Below, in pieces: positions 1 to 10,071 of a stretch of DNA of 64,000 nucleotides. The notes below the pieces were generated by a model that searched no databases, had not been told where the DNA came from, and saw nothing but the letters and a program-made list of their open reading frames with translations. The stretch comes from Pedobacter steynii. GTDB taxonomy: Bacteria > Bacteroidota > Bacteroidia > Sphingobacteriales > Sphingobacteriaceae. The translations under genes were made by a program, and so were the position numbers. The stretch covers positions 496,001-560,000 of the forward strand of contig NZ_FNGY01000001.1 in assembly GCF_900103665.1 (NCBI RefSeq), given 5' to 3'. Positions within the stretch are counted from its first letter, which is position 1; the number at the start of each line of letters is the position of its first letter.

Positions 1-2
1 AT

Positions 3-398
3 ACCTTTACCAATATGAATAAACCGGTGGATTTTGCCGGAAGAATGGTTTTCAATGATCAGGATCAGGAAATCTTCAACTTTGGTAAGCACAAAGGTAA
101 AACGGTAGAACAGGTGTTTGATACGGAGCCAAGTTATTATGCATGGATGAAACAGGGAGATTTTCCGCTTTATACCAAGAAAAAACTGGAAGAGATCTGG
201 ACCCGCTGGAACAAAAAAAAGGAACAGCTAAAGCAGGAAAAGCAACAGCAAGCTGTGGCGAATAAGCCGAAGCCAAATCCAGGACCTAATCCAAATGCGA
301 GACCCAATCCCTCAGCTGCGCCTCAAAAAAAGTCGAAGCCTGCTGTTGATGTGACTAACGATATGTTAGAGCAACTGAAAATGAAGTTTGGAAAATAG
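3..398 (+). CDS. C-terminal part of a DNA polymerase III epsilon-like 3'-5' exonuclease (5' partial)
   Basis: The reading frame is open to the left edge, so this is the end of a longer gene. The visible 130 or so residues begin with the pattern VDFAGRMVFND and contain FGKHKGK, which I recognise from the small domain that follows the DEDD exonuclease core in Bacteroidota epsilon-like exonucleases. The tail is low complexity (Lys/Gln then Pro/Asn/Lys rich) and ends in a short helix. The catalytic exonuclease core would lie upstream and cannot be checked here. The family assignment therefore rests on the accessory domain only. A terminator follows directly. Confidence 0.6.
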   Translation, partial: TFTNMNKPVDFAGRMVFNDQDQEIFNFGKHKGKTVEQVFDTEPSYYAWMKQGDFPLYTKKKLEEIWTRWNKKKEQLKQEKQQQAVANKPKPNPGPNPNARPNPSAAPQKKSKPAVDVTNDMLEQLKMKFGK

Positions 399-418
399 CA
401 TAAATCCTTAAAAAATAT

Positions 419-459
419 AAAGAGGCTGTCTGGATTAATTTCCGGCAACCTCTTTTTTT
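419..459 (+). terminator. Rho-independent terminator
   Basis: AAAGAGG (419-425) pairs with CCTCTTT (449-455), with further G/C pairing inside, and the right arm runs into a T tract. It closes the exonuclease-like gene and lies just before the next start codon. Confidence 0.75.
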
Positions 460-478
460 GTTAAAACAAAATATACTT

Positions 479-2341
479 ATGAAGAAGATCTCATTTTTGC
501 TGGTATCCATATGCTGGTCCGGTTTGGTTTCTGCACAACAGCACTTACCCGTTCCTGCTGAAATTCAGGCTGCTTATGCTAAAGGAACGAGGGCTGTGAC
601 GGGGAAACCGGGAGCTAAATACTGGCAGAATACCGCCAATTATGAGCTGAAGGTTAATTTTAACCCTGCCAGCAGAGAATTAAAGGGGGTGGTAGATGTG
701 GTTTATTATAACAATAGCCCGGATACGCTGAAACAATTGTGGTTTAAGCTATATCCAAACCTGTATAAGCAGGGCGTGGAAAGAAAAACCAAGTTTAATG
801 ACCGGGACCTGAACGAAGGGGTAAGCATCTTTTCCATGCAGGCTGATGGCCGCAAGCTTGACCAGCAGGCAATGACAATTGAAGGAACAAACATGCAGGC
901 GGCAATCGCTGCATTGGCTCCGGGGAAACACATCAAGTTGAAAATTGAATACAAATACGACCTGAACAAAGGTTCTCATATGAGAACTGGTCAGGTGGAT
1001 GAAGGTTCTCATTTCGTGGCTTATTTCTTCCCTCGTGTTGCGGTATATGATGATGTGGATGGCTGGAACAAATTCCCTTATACAGGAGACGTAGAGTTTT
1101 ATAATGATTTCTGCAATTTCAAAGGGGAAATCACGGTTCCTAAAAACTTTGTAGTCTGGGCTACCGGAGATTTGCTGAATGCAAAACAAGTGCTGAAAAA
1201 AGACATCGCAGAGCGATTGGCTAAAGCAGAAAAGGAAGATGCGGTAATCGATGTAATTGACGATAAAGACCTGGCAAATAAAGCCGTTACTGCCGACCAG
1301 GCTTACAATACCTGGAAATTTGAAGCTAAAAATGTAACGGATTTTGTCTTTGCTACGAGTGATCATTACCTGTGGAAGTCCAGCAGTCTGGTGGTAGATT
1401 CCCTGACTGGAAGAAGGACGAGGGTAGATGCTGCCTTTAATCCGATTCATAAGGATTATTATGAGGTGATTGATTTCGCCCGTAAAACGGTTCATGCGAT
1501 GAGTTTTGTTTTTCCTAAATGGCCGTATCCGTATGCGCATGAGACGATCTTTGATGGTCTTGACCAGATGGAATATCCAATGATGGTAAATGATAACCCG
1601 GTAGAAAAAAGACAGGATGCGATCACGCTGACGGTTCATGAGATCTTTCATACCATGTTCCCTTTTTATATGGGAACGAATGAAACGAAATATGCCTGGA
1701 TGGATGAAGGCTGGGCAACCATCGGGGAATGGCTGATCGGACCTATGATTGACACGACAATGGTCGATGAGTATGGTGTGGCACCAACGGGAATGTCTTC
1801 GGGCTCTAAAGATGATGTTCCGATTGTTACGTTAAGCACTGAGCTTAAAGGCGTGGGTTCATTCACCAATTCTTATCCTAAGCCAGCTCTGGGCTATCTT
1901 TTTGTAAAGGATTACCTGGGTGATGAGTTGTTTAACAAAGCTTTACATCATTATATCAGTCAATGGCAGGGAAAACACCCGATGCCTTTCGATTTCTTTT
2001 ACAGCATGAATGAAGGTTCCGGTAAAAACATGGACTGGTTCTGGAAACGCTGGTTTTTTGACGAAGGAGTAACGGATATGGGCATTGTTTCTGCGAATAA
2101 AGTAGGAGAAGAGTATGAAATCGTGATTGAAAATAAAAGCAATAAGCCTTTGCCCGTAGATCTTTTACTGACGTATGAAGATGGCTCAAAGATGCAAATT
2201 CATCAAAGTATTGCTGTTTGGGAAACTGGAGATCAAAAGATCAACCTTAGGGTTTCAGGTAAGAAAAAATTGAAAACAATAGCGTTGGGGAGCGCCCATG
2301 TGCCAGATAAAGACAAGTCTGATAACGTGTTGAGTTTGTAA
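479..2341 (+). CDS. Secreted M1-family-like zinc metallopeptidase
   Basis: A 620-residue protein with an N-terminal signal peptide (MKKISFLLVSICWSG...SAQ). The gluzincin signature is intact: HEIFH at residues 387-391 (zinc ligands H387 and H391, general base E388), followed by a Glu in WMDEGW at residue 410, which gives the HExxH-18-E spacing of the M1 aminopeptidase clan. The N-terminal half resembles the beta-sandwich of M1 enzymes. It is probably periplasmic or surface exposed and would trim peptides; the substrate is unknown. I chose the ATG at 479 because the in-frame TTG at 458 lies in the upstream terminator and the signal peptide starts naturally at 479. Single gene with its own terminator. 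Confidence 0.85.
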   Translation: MKKISFLLVSICWSGLVSAQQHLPVPAEIQAAYAKGTRAVTGKPGAKYWQNTANYELKVNFNPASRELKGVVDVVYYNNSPDTLKQLWFKLYPNLYKQGVERKTKFNDRDLNEGVSIFSMQADGRKLDQQAMTIEGTNMQAAIAALAPGKHIKLKIEYKYDLNKGSHMRTGQVDEGSHFVAYFFPRVAVYDDVDGWNKFPYTGDVEFYNDFCNFKGEITVPKNFVVWATGDLLNAKQVLKKDIAERLAKAEKEDAVIDVIDDKDLANKAVTADQAYNTWKFEAKNVTDFVFATSDHYLWKSSSLVVDSLTGRRTRVDAAFNPIHKDYYEVIDFARKTVHAMSFVFPKWPYPYAHETIFDGLDQMEYPMMVNDNPVEKRQDAITLTVHEIFHTMFPFYMGTNETKYAWMDEGWATIGEWLIGPMIDTTMVDEYGVAPTGMSSGSKDDVPIVTLSTELKGVGSFTNSYPKPALGYLFVKDYLGDELFNKALHHYISQWQGKHPMPFDFFYSMNEGSGKNMDWFWKRWFFDEGVTDMGIVSANKVGEEYEIVIENKSNKPLPVDLLLTYEDGSKMQIHQSIAVWETGDQKINLRVSGKKKLKTIALGSAHVPDKDKSDNVLSL

Positions 2342-2360
2342 TTGCCGAGGTATTTTGATT

Positions 2361-2388
2361 AAAGGAGTCTGAAAAGGCTCCTTTTTTT
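2361..2388 (+). terminator. Rho-independent terminator after the M1-like peptidase
   Basis: AAAGGAG (2361-2367) and CTCCTTT (2378-2384) form the stem, extended by a G-T pair, and a run of seven T follows. Confidence 0.85.
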
Positions 2389-2688
2389 ATGAGTATTTAT
2401 TTCTGTTTTCAACTACAAGGTATGTTCGTGTTATATCATCTCTGCTGAGATCGTGAGTGATCATCTCGGGGAATAAGGTTTTTGTTGATGTTTTCATTAA
2501 ATGTGTTATGATTTTTTTTTATAATTAATATGTTTATCATGTGTTTTTTAAAAGAAATTAAATAATGTTTTTGGTGTAAAATAGTCTTAAATATGGTGTG
2601 CTAATTTTCTACATTTGCGGTGTTTTTATATTTTAGATATTTGTTGCGTATTCATGCAATGAAATAGGAATATAATCCCTTAATAATT
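2389..2688 (+). promoter_or_regulatory. AT-rich intergenic region with a probable Rhs promoter
   Basis: No gene is visible in these 300 bases. TACATTTG at 2610-2617 matches the Bacteroidota -7 consensus TAnnTTTG and lies about 70 bases before the Rhs start codon, a usual distance. I see no clear -33 TTG partner at the right spacing, so the promoter call is tentative. Confidence 0.4.
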
Positions 2689-5600
2689 ATGAGAAAATTC
2701 TTTGCCTTAGCAGTTTGCATGCTGCTCTTGATGGCCAAAAGCTTTGGTCAGCCGTATCTTACCAATATTTATTTCAAAAGTCCGGAAGTATCTGCATTTA
2801 ACCGATCGATTGAAACTCCTGTTTCAGTGCATACGGGAATTCCCAATATTAGTATTCCATTATATGAAATTAATATAAAAGGAGTTACAATTCCTATCGT
2901 TTTAAACTATCAGAGTGGGGGAATTAAGGTCGACCAGGAAGCGACCTGGGTGGGCCTGGGATGGACGCTTGATTATGGCGGCCAGATTTCGAGAAAAGTA
3001 AGAGGAACGCCTGATGAGGAAAAGTTTATGGTTCCAAAAAGCTCTGGAGAAAGCGTAGCTAGTTATCTTTCTTTACCACCTCCTGCCGACAATGCGGCTG
3101 TCGTTTTAAGGACTGATAATATTAGATCAGCTAAATTTGGAGGAAAAGACTATATGCCGGATGAGTTTTACTATTCTGCAGTTGGTTCTTCCGGTAAGAT
3201 GATGTTCAGTCAGGAATTGGGTAAATTCATAACTTTTCCCAAAGAAGATATAGCTATAACCAGTCTTGATGATCAAAAAGTTCCAACGATAAACTCCTTG
3301 TATACGATCAATATGAAGTTGCCTAACGGTTTATCCGTTGATTTTGGTGATGGTACTTATGTTTCCCAAAATAAACTTATGGGGGGAGGAAGTATCATAA
3401 ATTCCTGGCCGATAAAAAAAGTGGCTAATAACTACAGCGAAGAAGTCAATTATTCTTATCAAGCCTTTCGTCATGATGATTATAAGCTTTTGGGCGCAAC
3501 ATATAGTACTTATACTTCAACCATGGGAGGACGTTCCGGAGTAAATCAGCAGGTAAAAGTTGATAAATTTATTAATAACGACAACAGGTTGAAAGTAATC
3601 TCCTTTCCTGGTGGAACAATCGAATTCCAAACTACCGGAAGAAGCGACATGGAGAATGAGAAATTAGCTGAAATCATCATCAGTGATAAATCCGGTGTTG
3701 TGGTTAAAAGAATTGAATTTCAGTATAGTTATTTCTATGGGAATAAGTATGATATGCTGGATAAAATGAATCCTGTTGTAAACACGAAGGTCCCGGCATC
3801 TTATAAGTTTGAGCGTCTGAAATTAGATGGCATAACGATTACAGGAAAGGATCATACCGCTGCTGCCAACTATCGTTTTAATTATTACGAGAACATGTTA
3901 CTTCCTTCTAAATTTACCTATTCTCAGGATCATTGGGGCTTTTACAACGGAATACCAAATGCTCAGTCGCTTTCTTTCATTCCGAATTTTTTAGGCAACG
4001 GAGGAGATCGCCGCGTTAGCCCATATTTGTCTAAGGCCTTCTCTCTGAGGTCAATTGTTTATCCGGAAGGAGGAAAGTCCGAGTTTGTTTATGAAAATAA
4101 TACCGCCAATATTGAAGGTATACCAAGACCTCTTTTAAGTGGGTATCAGGATGAAAATTTAGAAGAGAAATCTGCAGGAATAGCAATAAGCAGTCATAGC
4201 CGGAACTCCTCTTATCCCGAACCTGATTTTATAGATTCAGATGGAAACAGGGTTTTTTATAAAACATTCACCATCCCCGATAATGGATATCCCTATATTG
4301 GTTTGGGTTGGAGATGTGGTACTAATTTCGGTTTGACTACGCAAGAAGCAAATATGCCGCAATCTGCAAATAACGCAAATTTTAAACTGGAAAAATATGA
4401 ACCTAGTGGTTATTTAAGATATTTCAAAGACTTTAATACTACTCAAGCTGGTTTAGGCCAGGGAGCGCCGATAAGGAAAGGAGATAATGATCTGCCGCTT
4501 GTGCTTGAACCTGGTACTTATAGAATGACCGTGACTCTGACTTATAACATTAAGTATGTAGATCCTAGTGCTGAAAGACAACCTTATCATCTCGGTTTTA
4601 CAGCGTATTGGAGAGAACTTAATCCGACAAAAAAAATGGTAAATGTCGGGGGAATACGTATAAAAGACATCAATTATTATGACAACAAGGGGCTGCTTTC
4701 CAAAAAGAAATCTTTTGATTACACAAAAGAAACCATTAATCCCGTATCGCCTGTAGTTACTTCAGGTAAAATTGTTTCCTTTCCCAAATATTTCAATTAT
4801 AATTTTGGATTTTTTTTCGATGATGTTACCTTAGGTGGTGGAATGCGTTGGGGATCAACTATTCAGTCAAATTCGGTTTTGCCATTAGAGACCAGTTCCG
4901 GAGCATTTTTAGGTTATGAGTATGTCAATGAATATGACATCGATTTTAATACTTCCGCGAACAATTTGAAAACCAATTATTTTTTCTCTTTTACTGAACC
5001 TTATTTTGGTAAGAATTACCCTTATCTGAATTTAGCTACGATAGAACCTAATGAGTGGAAAAGAGGTAAACTGCTCAGTAAAAAGCTATTTAACAAGGAA
5101 AAGGTAAGGGTTCAGGAAGATTATACTTATTATGATACCGCGGAAGAGTATATTTCGGAGATTAATACTGATCTGATCAGTTTTCAATACATAAAATCAA
5201 TTGACAATGGCTATTCGGATTTACCGGATGACTTTTACGATAGTGCACCCACCTATTTTAATTCGGAAGATATTACAAATTATAAAGGTAATGGCATTCA
5301 GAGCCCATTGTTTAGTTATGGAGTTGCTGACTATACTTCAAGAATTAACTATCGAATGGGAGCTAATTACCTGGTTGGACCACCGCAGGATTTTCGTTTG
5401 CCTTATTTTATGCGACAGACAGGTTTGGATAAGCTGAAATCTAAGACCATTACTACCTATGATGATGACAATAAGGCAGTTGTCCAAACTGAAGATTATT
5501 ATTATCAGAATAATCCGAAGCACAATCAGTTAGGGAAAACGATTAGTATCAGCAGCAATAAAGATACCCTCGTTTCAGAGAGCAAATATCCGTTGGACCT

Positions 5601-6528
5601 GATATTAACGGGACAGGAAGAAGCTGCCCGTACTGCCTTAATTACTAAACATCAGCTGGATTCAAAGCTGTCACAGATTACGACTAAGAATGGTAAAAAG
5701 GAAGTGTCGACAATTGACTATCAGATTGACATGGTAACAGGATATGTTTTGCCTAACGTATCCAAAACCAATAGTGGTAAGAATGGAGCAGATGAAATAA
5801 GAATTCGGTATAGTAAATTTGATGAAAAGGGAAATCTTTTAGCCGTATCTAAAGAGGAGAAGGACAATACGGTATATGTATGGGGTTACGGAAAACAGTA
5901 TGCAATAGCGGAAATCAAGAATTCGGACTATAATACCGTTGAATCGGTTCTTGGAGGAATCGATAAAATGAATGCGTTTACGTCCCAGCCCTCTCCATCT
6001 GATGCGATAGTTGGAGCCTTTCTTGCCCCTTTAAGAACTGATCCCTTGCTGAAAGACGCAATGGTTACGAGCTATACTTATAAACCCCTAGCTGGTATGA
6101 CAAGTATGACTGACCCGCGTCAGTTTAAAACATTCTATGTATACGATGATTTGTTAAGGTTATCTCTAATCAAAGATCATAAGGGTAATATTGTTAAACG
6201 ATTTGAATATAACTACGCGCCAGGGCTAATTGAGGCTGACAGGCCGAAGTTATCCCTCACAGAATTGTACTTTAATTCTCTTACATTTTCAATTACGCTA
6301 CCTGGTAGTTCCACGACTTCCTGTATGCTGAAGTATATAGATTTGTCGACTAGTCAGGAATTTCAGACCAATCTCCAATGCTCAGGAACACTGAGCCAGG
6401 TCGTTTCATTGCCATTGAGCAATAGAACTTACAGGTTTACAGTAATTCAAAAGTTATCCGATGGAAGCATATCCGCATCAGATCCGTTTGAAGTCTATGT
6501 TCCTGAACAAAAAATGAACTTTAATTAA
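2689..6528 (+). CDS. Large secreted Rhs/YD-repeat-like protein
   Basis: A 1279-residue protein with a clear signal peptide (MRKFFALAVCMLLLMAKSFGQ). The first 100 residues (TGIPNISIPLYEI, VLNYQSGGIKV, WVGLGWTLDYGGQISR) are the start of the beta-rich N-terminal region found on Bacteroidota Rhs/SpvB-like proteins. Near residues 1050-1190 there are YD-repeat-like strands (TVYVWGYGKQYAIAEI, FKTFYVYDDLLRLSLIKD, GNIVKRFEYNY). It lacks the Rhs core box and any toxin tip. It ends in an Ig-like stretch rich in Ser and Thr. It sits 50 bases before a second Rhs gene that does carry the core, so the two probably act together. The export route is unknown; no T9SS tail is obvious. Confidence 0.8.
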   Translation: MRKFFALAVCMLLLMAKSFGQPYLTNIYFKSPEVSAFNRSIETPVSVHTGIPNISIPLYEINIKGVTIPIVLNYQSGGIKVDQEATWVGLGWTLDYGGQISRKVRGTPDEEKFMVPKSSGESVASYLSLPPPADNAAVVLRTDNIRSAKFGGKDYMPDEFYYSAVGSSGKMMFSQELGKFITFPKEDIAITSLDDQKVPTINSLYTINMKLPNGLSVDFGDGTYVSQNKLMGGGSIINSWPIKKVANNYSEEVNYSYQAFRHDDYKLLGATYSTYTSTMGGRSGVNQQVKVDKFINNDNRLKVISFPGGTIEFQTTGRSDMENEKLAEIIISDKSGVVVKRIEFQYSYFYGNKYDMLDKMNPVVNTKVPASYKFERLKLDGITITGKDHTAAANYRFNYYENMLLPSKFTYSQDHWGFYNGIPNAQSLSFIPNFLGNGGDRRVSPYLSKAFSLRSIVYPEGGKSEFVYENNTANIEGIPRPLLSGYQDENLEEKSAGIAISSHSRNSSYPEPDFIDSDGNRVFYKTFTIPDNGYPYIGLGWRCGTNFGLTTQEANMPQSANNANFKLEKYEPSGYLRYFKDFNTTQAGLGQGAPIRKGDNDLPLVLEPGTYRMTVTLTYNIKYVDPSAERQPYHLGFTAYWRELNPTKKMVNVGGIRIKDINYYDNKGLLSKKKSFDYTKETINPVSPVVTSGKIVSFPKYFNYNFGFFFDDVTLGGGMRWGSTIQSNSVLPLETSSGAFLGYEYVNEYDIDFNTSANNLKTNYFFSFTEPYFGKNYPYLNLATIEPNEWKRGKLLSKKLFNKEKVRVQEDYTYYDTAEEYISEINTDLISFQYIKSIDNGYSDLPDDFYDSAPTYFNSEDITNYKGNGIQSPLFSYGVADYTSRINYRMGANYLVGPPQDFRLPYFMRQTGLDKLKSKTITTYDDDNKAVVQTEDYYYQNNPKHNQLGKTISISSNKDTLVSESKYPLDLILTGQEEAARTALITKHQLDSKLSQITTKNGKKEVSTIDYQIDMVTGYVLPNVSKTNSGKNGADEIRIRYSKFDEKGNLLAVSKEEKDNTVYVWGYGKQYAIAEIKNSDYNTVESVLGGIDKMNAFTSQPSPSDAIVGAFLAPLRTDPLLKDAMVTSYTYKPLAGMTSMTDPRQFKTFYVYDDLLRLSLIKDHKGNIVKRFEYNYAPGLIEADRPKLSLTELYFNSLTFSITLPGSSTTSCMLKYIDLSTSQEFQTNLQCSGTLSQVVSLPLSNRTYRFTVIQKLSDGSISASDPFEVYVPEQKMNFN

Positions 6529-6578
6529 CCTATGTATTATCTGTTCTTCCTCAGCGCCCGAGGGAGTTATATCTGAAT

Positions 6579-9500
6579 ATGAAAAATAAACTATTTCAAT
6601 CATGCATTTTGTTGCTGGCTATCAACTGCTCTGTTAAAGGCCAGGAGAATCAAAACCCTGTTTTAGACACCTATCTCAATCAAAAGGAAATCAGGGCGGC
6701 CAAAAGCATCACACTTAAACCGGGGTTTCATATTCCTGAAGGAAATAATGTCCGGATTTTTATCGGTGCAAATTTTCAGGAGTGTGTCGACCTGCTTTCT
6801 GTACCGAGTACTAATCAGAATTATATCTTAACCCGGACTTTTAAAGTTTCTGATGTTAAGACTGAAGCTGATCTTAAGGTTCAGCGGAAGGTTTGTGATG
6901 AAAACCAAAGTATACAATATTTCGATGGCCTTGGCCGTCCGATTCAAACGGTAATGGTAATGGGGAGTCCTGGATTCAGAGATCTTGTTCAACCTATCGC
7001 TTATGATGCTTTTGGCCGGGAATCTAAAAAGTATCTGCCCTATGTGTCTACGTCGACGGTCGGTAGTGGCAGTTACAAGACAACTGCGATCACTGATCAG
7101 GATGTATTTTATAAGAACCCTTCTGCAGGCGTAGTTCCGATCCCTTCTGCTGCTTTTGCTGAAACGAAGTTTGAGGCTTCCCCTTTAAACAGAATATTGG
7201 AGCAGGGGTCACCGGGAGCAGACTGGCAATTGAACGCTGGTCATACTCGGAAGATAAGTTACGGAACGAATAATTCTAACCTGACCTCTGCAACTACAGG
7301 CTTTTCGGTTCGGTTATATACCGCTCAGGCTACAGGGGGAACCAGACCGGCACATGAACGGACACTTGGGGGCACAGGATATTATGTGGTAGGTCAGTTG
7401 TACCTGACGATTAGTAAGGACGAGAATTGGGTGGAGACTAATGGAAAGGAAGGAACTACGGAAGAGTATAAAGATAAAGAAGGTAAGGTGGTGTTGAAGC
7501 GGACTTTTAATAAAAATGAAAGCGGGACAATGGAAACCCTTTCTACCTATTATGTCTATGATGACCTGGGTAATCTTAGTTTCGTTTTACCTCCGGGAGC
7601 ATTAGCCGATGGAGTTGCTATACCTTCGCAGACTGTTCTGGATGATTTTTGTTACCAGTACAGATATGATGGAAGAAAGCGTCTGATTGAAAAAAAAATT
7701 CCAGGTAAAGGTTGGGAACATATGGTTTATAATAAATTGGATCAGCTTGTTCTGAGCCAGGACATTTTACAAAGAGGAAGTAGTAAATGGTTATTTAATA
7801 AATATGATGCATTTGGAAGGACGGTGATGACAGGGATCATCAACAGTGATTTGCTAAGATCAGCTTGGGAAACGAATATAAATGATCAGCCTGACTTGTG
7901 GGAAGTTCGTGACGATACGAATTCCAACGGGCTTGGAACTGGTACGGGATATACCAATAAGACATTGCCTGCGCATAATTTGGTGACTTATTATTATACG
8001 ATCAATTATTACGATGATTATACGTTCTATGGCAATGGCTTTACCGGGCCTTTGTCCGGAGAAAACGGGTCGGTGAAAGGTTTGCTTACAGGAAGTAAAG
8101 TAAATCTGTTGGGAGCTGGAGTAACCTTATTGAATACGATGCTGCTGAGTACCAGTTATTATGATGCAGAGGCTAGGGTAATCCGGACTAAAAGTCAGCA
8201 TCATTTGGATGGAACAGATGAAGTTTTTAATACCTGGAATTTTGCCGGGGAATTAAAGGCAAGTATCAGGAAACATACTGCAGGTAGCAAGATTACCACC
8301 ATTGCCACTCGTTATGAATATGATCATGTGGGACGCAAATTGGCTACCATTGAACAGATTAATTCTGGTCCAGAAACGGTGTTGAGCAAACTAAGCTATA
8401 ACGAAATCGGTCAGCTACAAAAAAAGGAGCTGCATAGCACGGATAATGGTATTAGCTATCTGCAAAAGACTGAATATGGCTATAATGAACGAGGTTGGAT
8501 GAAAAGTAGTCTTTCTGATCAATTTAGCCTCAACTTAAAGTATAATGATGGCACCATTCCGCAGTACAATGGTAACATCGCAAACCAGAACTGGGGAGTA
8601 GGTGTTAACTTGCCGAATAAATTTGTCTATGGTTATGACAAATTAAACCGACTTATCAGTAGCAATGGTACCGATTCGGAGATGACTGAAATGCTAAGTT
8701 ATGATGTGATGGGAAATATCAAAACGATGAATAGAGGCGGACTTGGATTGGGAACCTACAATTATGCGGGTAACCAGTTGACGAACATTACTGGCGCTCC
8801 TCTTGTTACAGGAACTTATGTTTATGATGATAATGGGAATGTGACGACTGATGGACGGACAGGAGTGAAGCTGACTTACAATATCCTGAATCTCCCTGTT
8901 ACAGCTGTAAAACTAAAGGTAGACCTCACGTATACTTATGATGCGACAGGTAAGAAGTTAAGGAAACTGAGTAGTGGGACTACCAGGGACTATATTTCAG
9001 GAATAGAATATAACAATGGAGTAATAGATATAATCCAAACTGAAGAAGGGGTAGCCAGAAATAATTCAGGAAGCTATAGTTATGAATACAACCTGACAGA
9101 CCACTTGGGGAATGTGAGGTTTAGCTTTAATCAACATCCGGGCACAAAGTTACTTCAGGGCTTACAGGCAGATAATTTTTATGTTTTTGGTAAACGTAAA
9201 GTTGTCAGTGCAGGACCAAATAAATATCTTTATAACGGGAAAGAGGTTCAGGAAGAATTAGGAGAACAGTATGATTATGGGGCAAGATTTTATGACCCGG
9301 TAATTGGAAGGTGGAATGTGATGGATCCTATGGCAGAGAAATATTATGGCGCTACTCCATATTCTTATTCGATGAATAACCCAGCTTCACTAATAGATCC
9401 GGATGGACGTGATGTTGATGTTTCCCAACTTACTGATGAAGAGCATAAGAAAGCCTTGGTAGAATTCTTAAAGACAAAAAATGGGCTTGCTTTTATTGCT

Positions 9501-10070
9501 TCATATTTAAAAAAAGGTCAATCATTCACTATAAAAATGGGCGACAAGAATCATGTGTATAAAGGAGGTAGTGATGGTGAATTTGCTAATGATTTACTTG
9601 CAATAGGAACTAGTCGTGGTGTTGGGGGAGGAAGTGGTGTGGTAGTAGCTGGAATAACGCGAACCACTAAACCTACAGATCGGGAAGAACTAAATGAGGA
9701 TCCCTATGGCGGGACTGACAACAAATATGACGTTAGAAAAATGGTAGTAGAGGAAATTTGGCTAAGTTCTGGACGTGGAGTAGATGAAGCGACTTTAACC
9801 TTAGGACATGAGGCATTTGTACATGCTTTCCCAGATCAAGCAAGATTAAGAGAATTAAGAAATGACCTAAATAGTGGCGCTATTCAACCAGGAACTAAAG
9901 CTTACGAAAAAAGGTTAGAGTCAATTAGCCAGAGTGGAGATGTCGATCATAAAAACTTATCTCAAGGAAAGTCCAAAGCTTTCATGAATTATAGTCGACA
10001 ATTAGATGCTGTAAATAGCACAACAAAGTTTACAAAATCCTATAATGAGCAAGTTAAGGCACACAAATAA
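6579..10070 (+). CDS. DUF6443/Rhs-core protein with a C-terminal HExxxH toxin-like domain
   Basis: A 1163-residue secreted protein (signal peptide ending near VKGQ). Residues 25-55 carry a GFHIPEGNNVRIFIG-type strand motif. The DUF6443-like segment follows (VCDENQSIQYFDGLGRPIQT, near 105-125), then YD repeats and the Rhs-associated core near 880-945 (YLYNGKE, YDYGARFYDP, GRWNVMDP, NNPASLIDPDGRD). After the core, about 215 residues form a variable tip. The tip contains GHEAFVH with H1077, E1078 and H1082, plus a further His in DVDHKNL (H1124), which suggests a zinc hydrolase toxin. Family knowledge: Rhs tips are usually toxins paired with a downstream immunity gene. The metallo-toxin reading is inference from motif and position. 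Confidence 0.8.
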   Translation: MKNKLFQSCILLLAINCSVKGQENQNPVLDTYLNQKEIRAAKSITLKPGFHIPEGNNVRIFIGANFQECVDLLSVPSTNQNYILTRTFKVSDVKTEADLKVQRKVCDENQSIQYFDGLGRPIQTVMVMGSPGFRDLVQPIAYDAFGRESKKYLPYVSTSTVGSGSYKTTAITDQDVFYKNPSAGVVPIPSAAFAETKFEASPLNRILEQGSPGADWQLNAGHTRKISYGTNNSNLTSATTGFSVRLYTAQATGGTRPAHERTLGGTGYYVVGQLYLTISKDENWVETNGKEGTTEEYKDKEGKVVLKRTFNKNESGTMETLSTYYVYDDLGNLSFVLPPGALADGVAIPSQTVLDDFCYQYRYDGRKRLIEKKIPGKGWEHMVYNKLDQLVLSQDILQRGSSKWLFNKYDAFGRTVMTGIINSDLLRSAWETNINDQPDLWEVRDDTNSNGLGTGTGYTNKTLPAHNLVTYYYTINYYDDYTFYGNGFTGPLSGENGSVKGLLTGSKVNLLGAGVTLLNTMLLSTSYYDAEARVIRTKSQHHLDGTDEVFNTWNFAGELKASIRKHTAGSKITTIATRYEYDHVGRKLATIEQINSGPETVLSKLSYNEIGQLQKKELHSTDNGISYLQKTEYGYNERGWMKSSLSDQFSLNLKYNDGTIPQYNGNIANQNWGVGVNLPNKFVYGYDKLNRLISSNGTDSEMTEMLSYDVMGNIKTMNRGGLGLGTYNYAGNQLTNITGAPLVTGTYVYDDNGNVTTDGRTGVKLTYNILNLPVTAVKLKVDLTYTYDATGKKLRKLSSGTTRDYISGIEYNNGVIDIIQTEEGVARNNSGSYSYEYNLTDHLGNVRFSFNQHPGTKLLQGLQADNFYVFGKRKVVSAGPNKYLYNGKEVQEELGEQYDYGARFYDPVIGRWNVMDPMAEKYYGATPYSYSMNNPASLIDPDGRDVDVSQLTDEEHKKALVEFLKTKNGLAFIASYLKKGQSFTIKMGDKNHVYKGGSDGEFANDLLAIGTSRGVGGGSGVVVAGITRTTKPTDREELNEDPYGGTDNKYDVRKMVVEEIWLSSGRGVDEATLTLGHEAFVHAFPDQARLRELRNDLNSGAIQPGTKAYEKRLESISQSGDVDHKNLSQGKSKAFMNYSRQLDAVNSTTKFTKSYNEQVKAHK

Positions 10071-10071
10071 T

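Noticed and set aside
749..1651. 300-codon open frame on the minus strand inside the M1-like peptidase gene
   Set aside because: It lies antisense to a gene with clear motifs; its composition is that of a reversed coding sequence, without domain or start signal.
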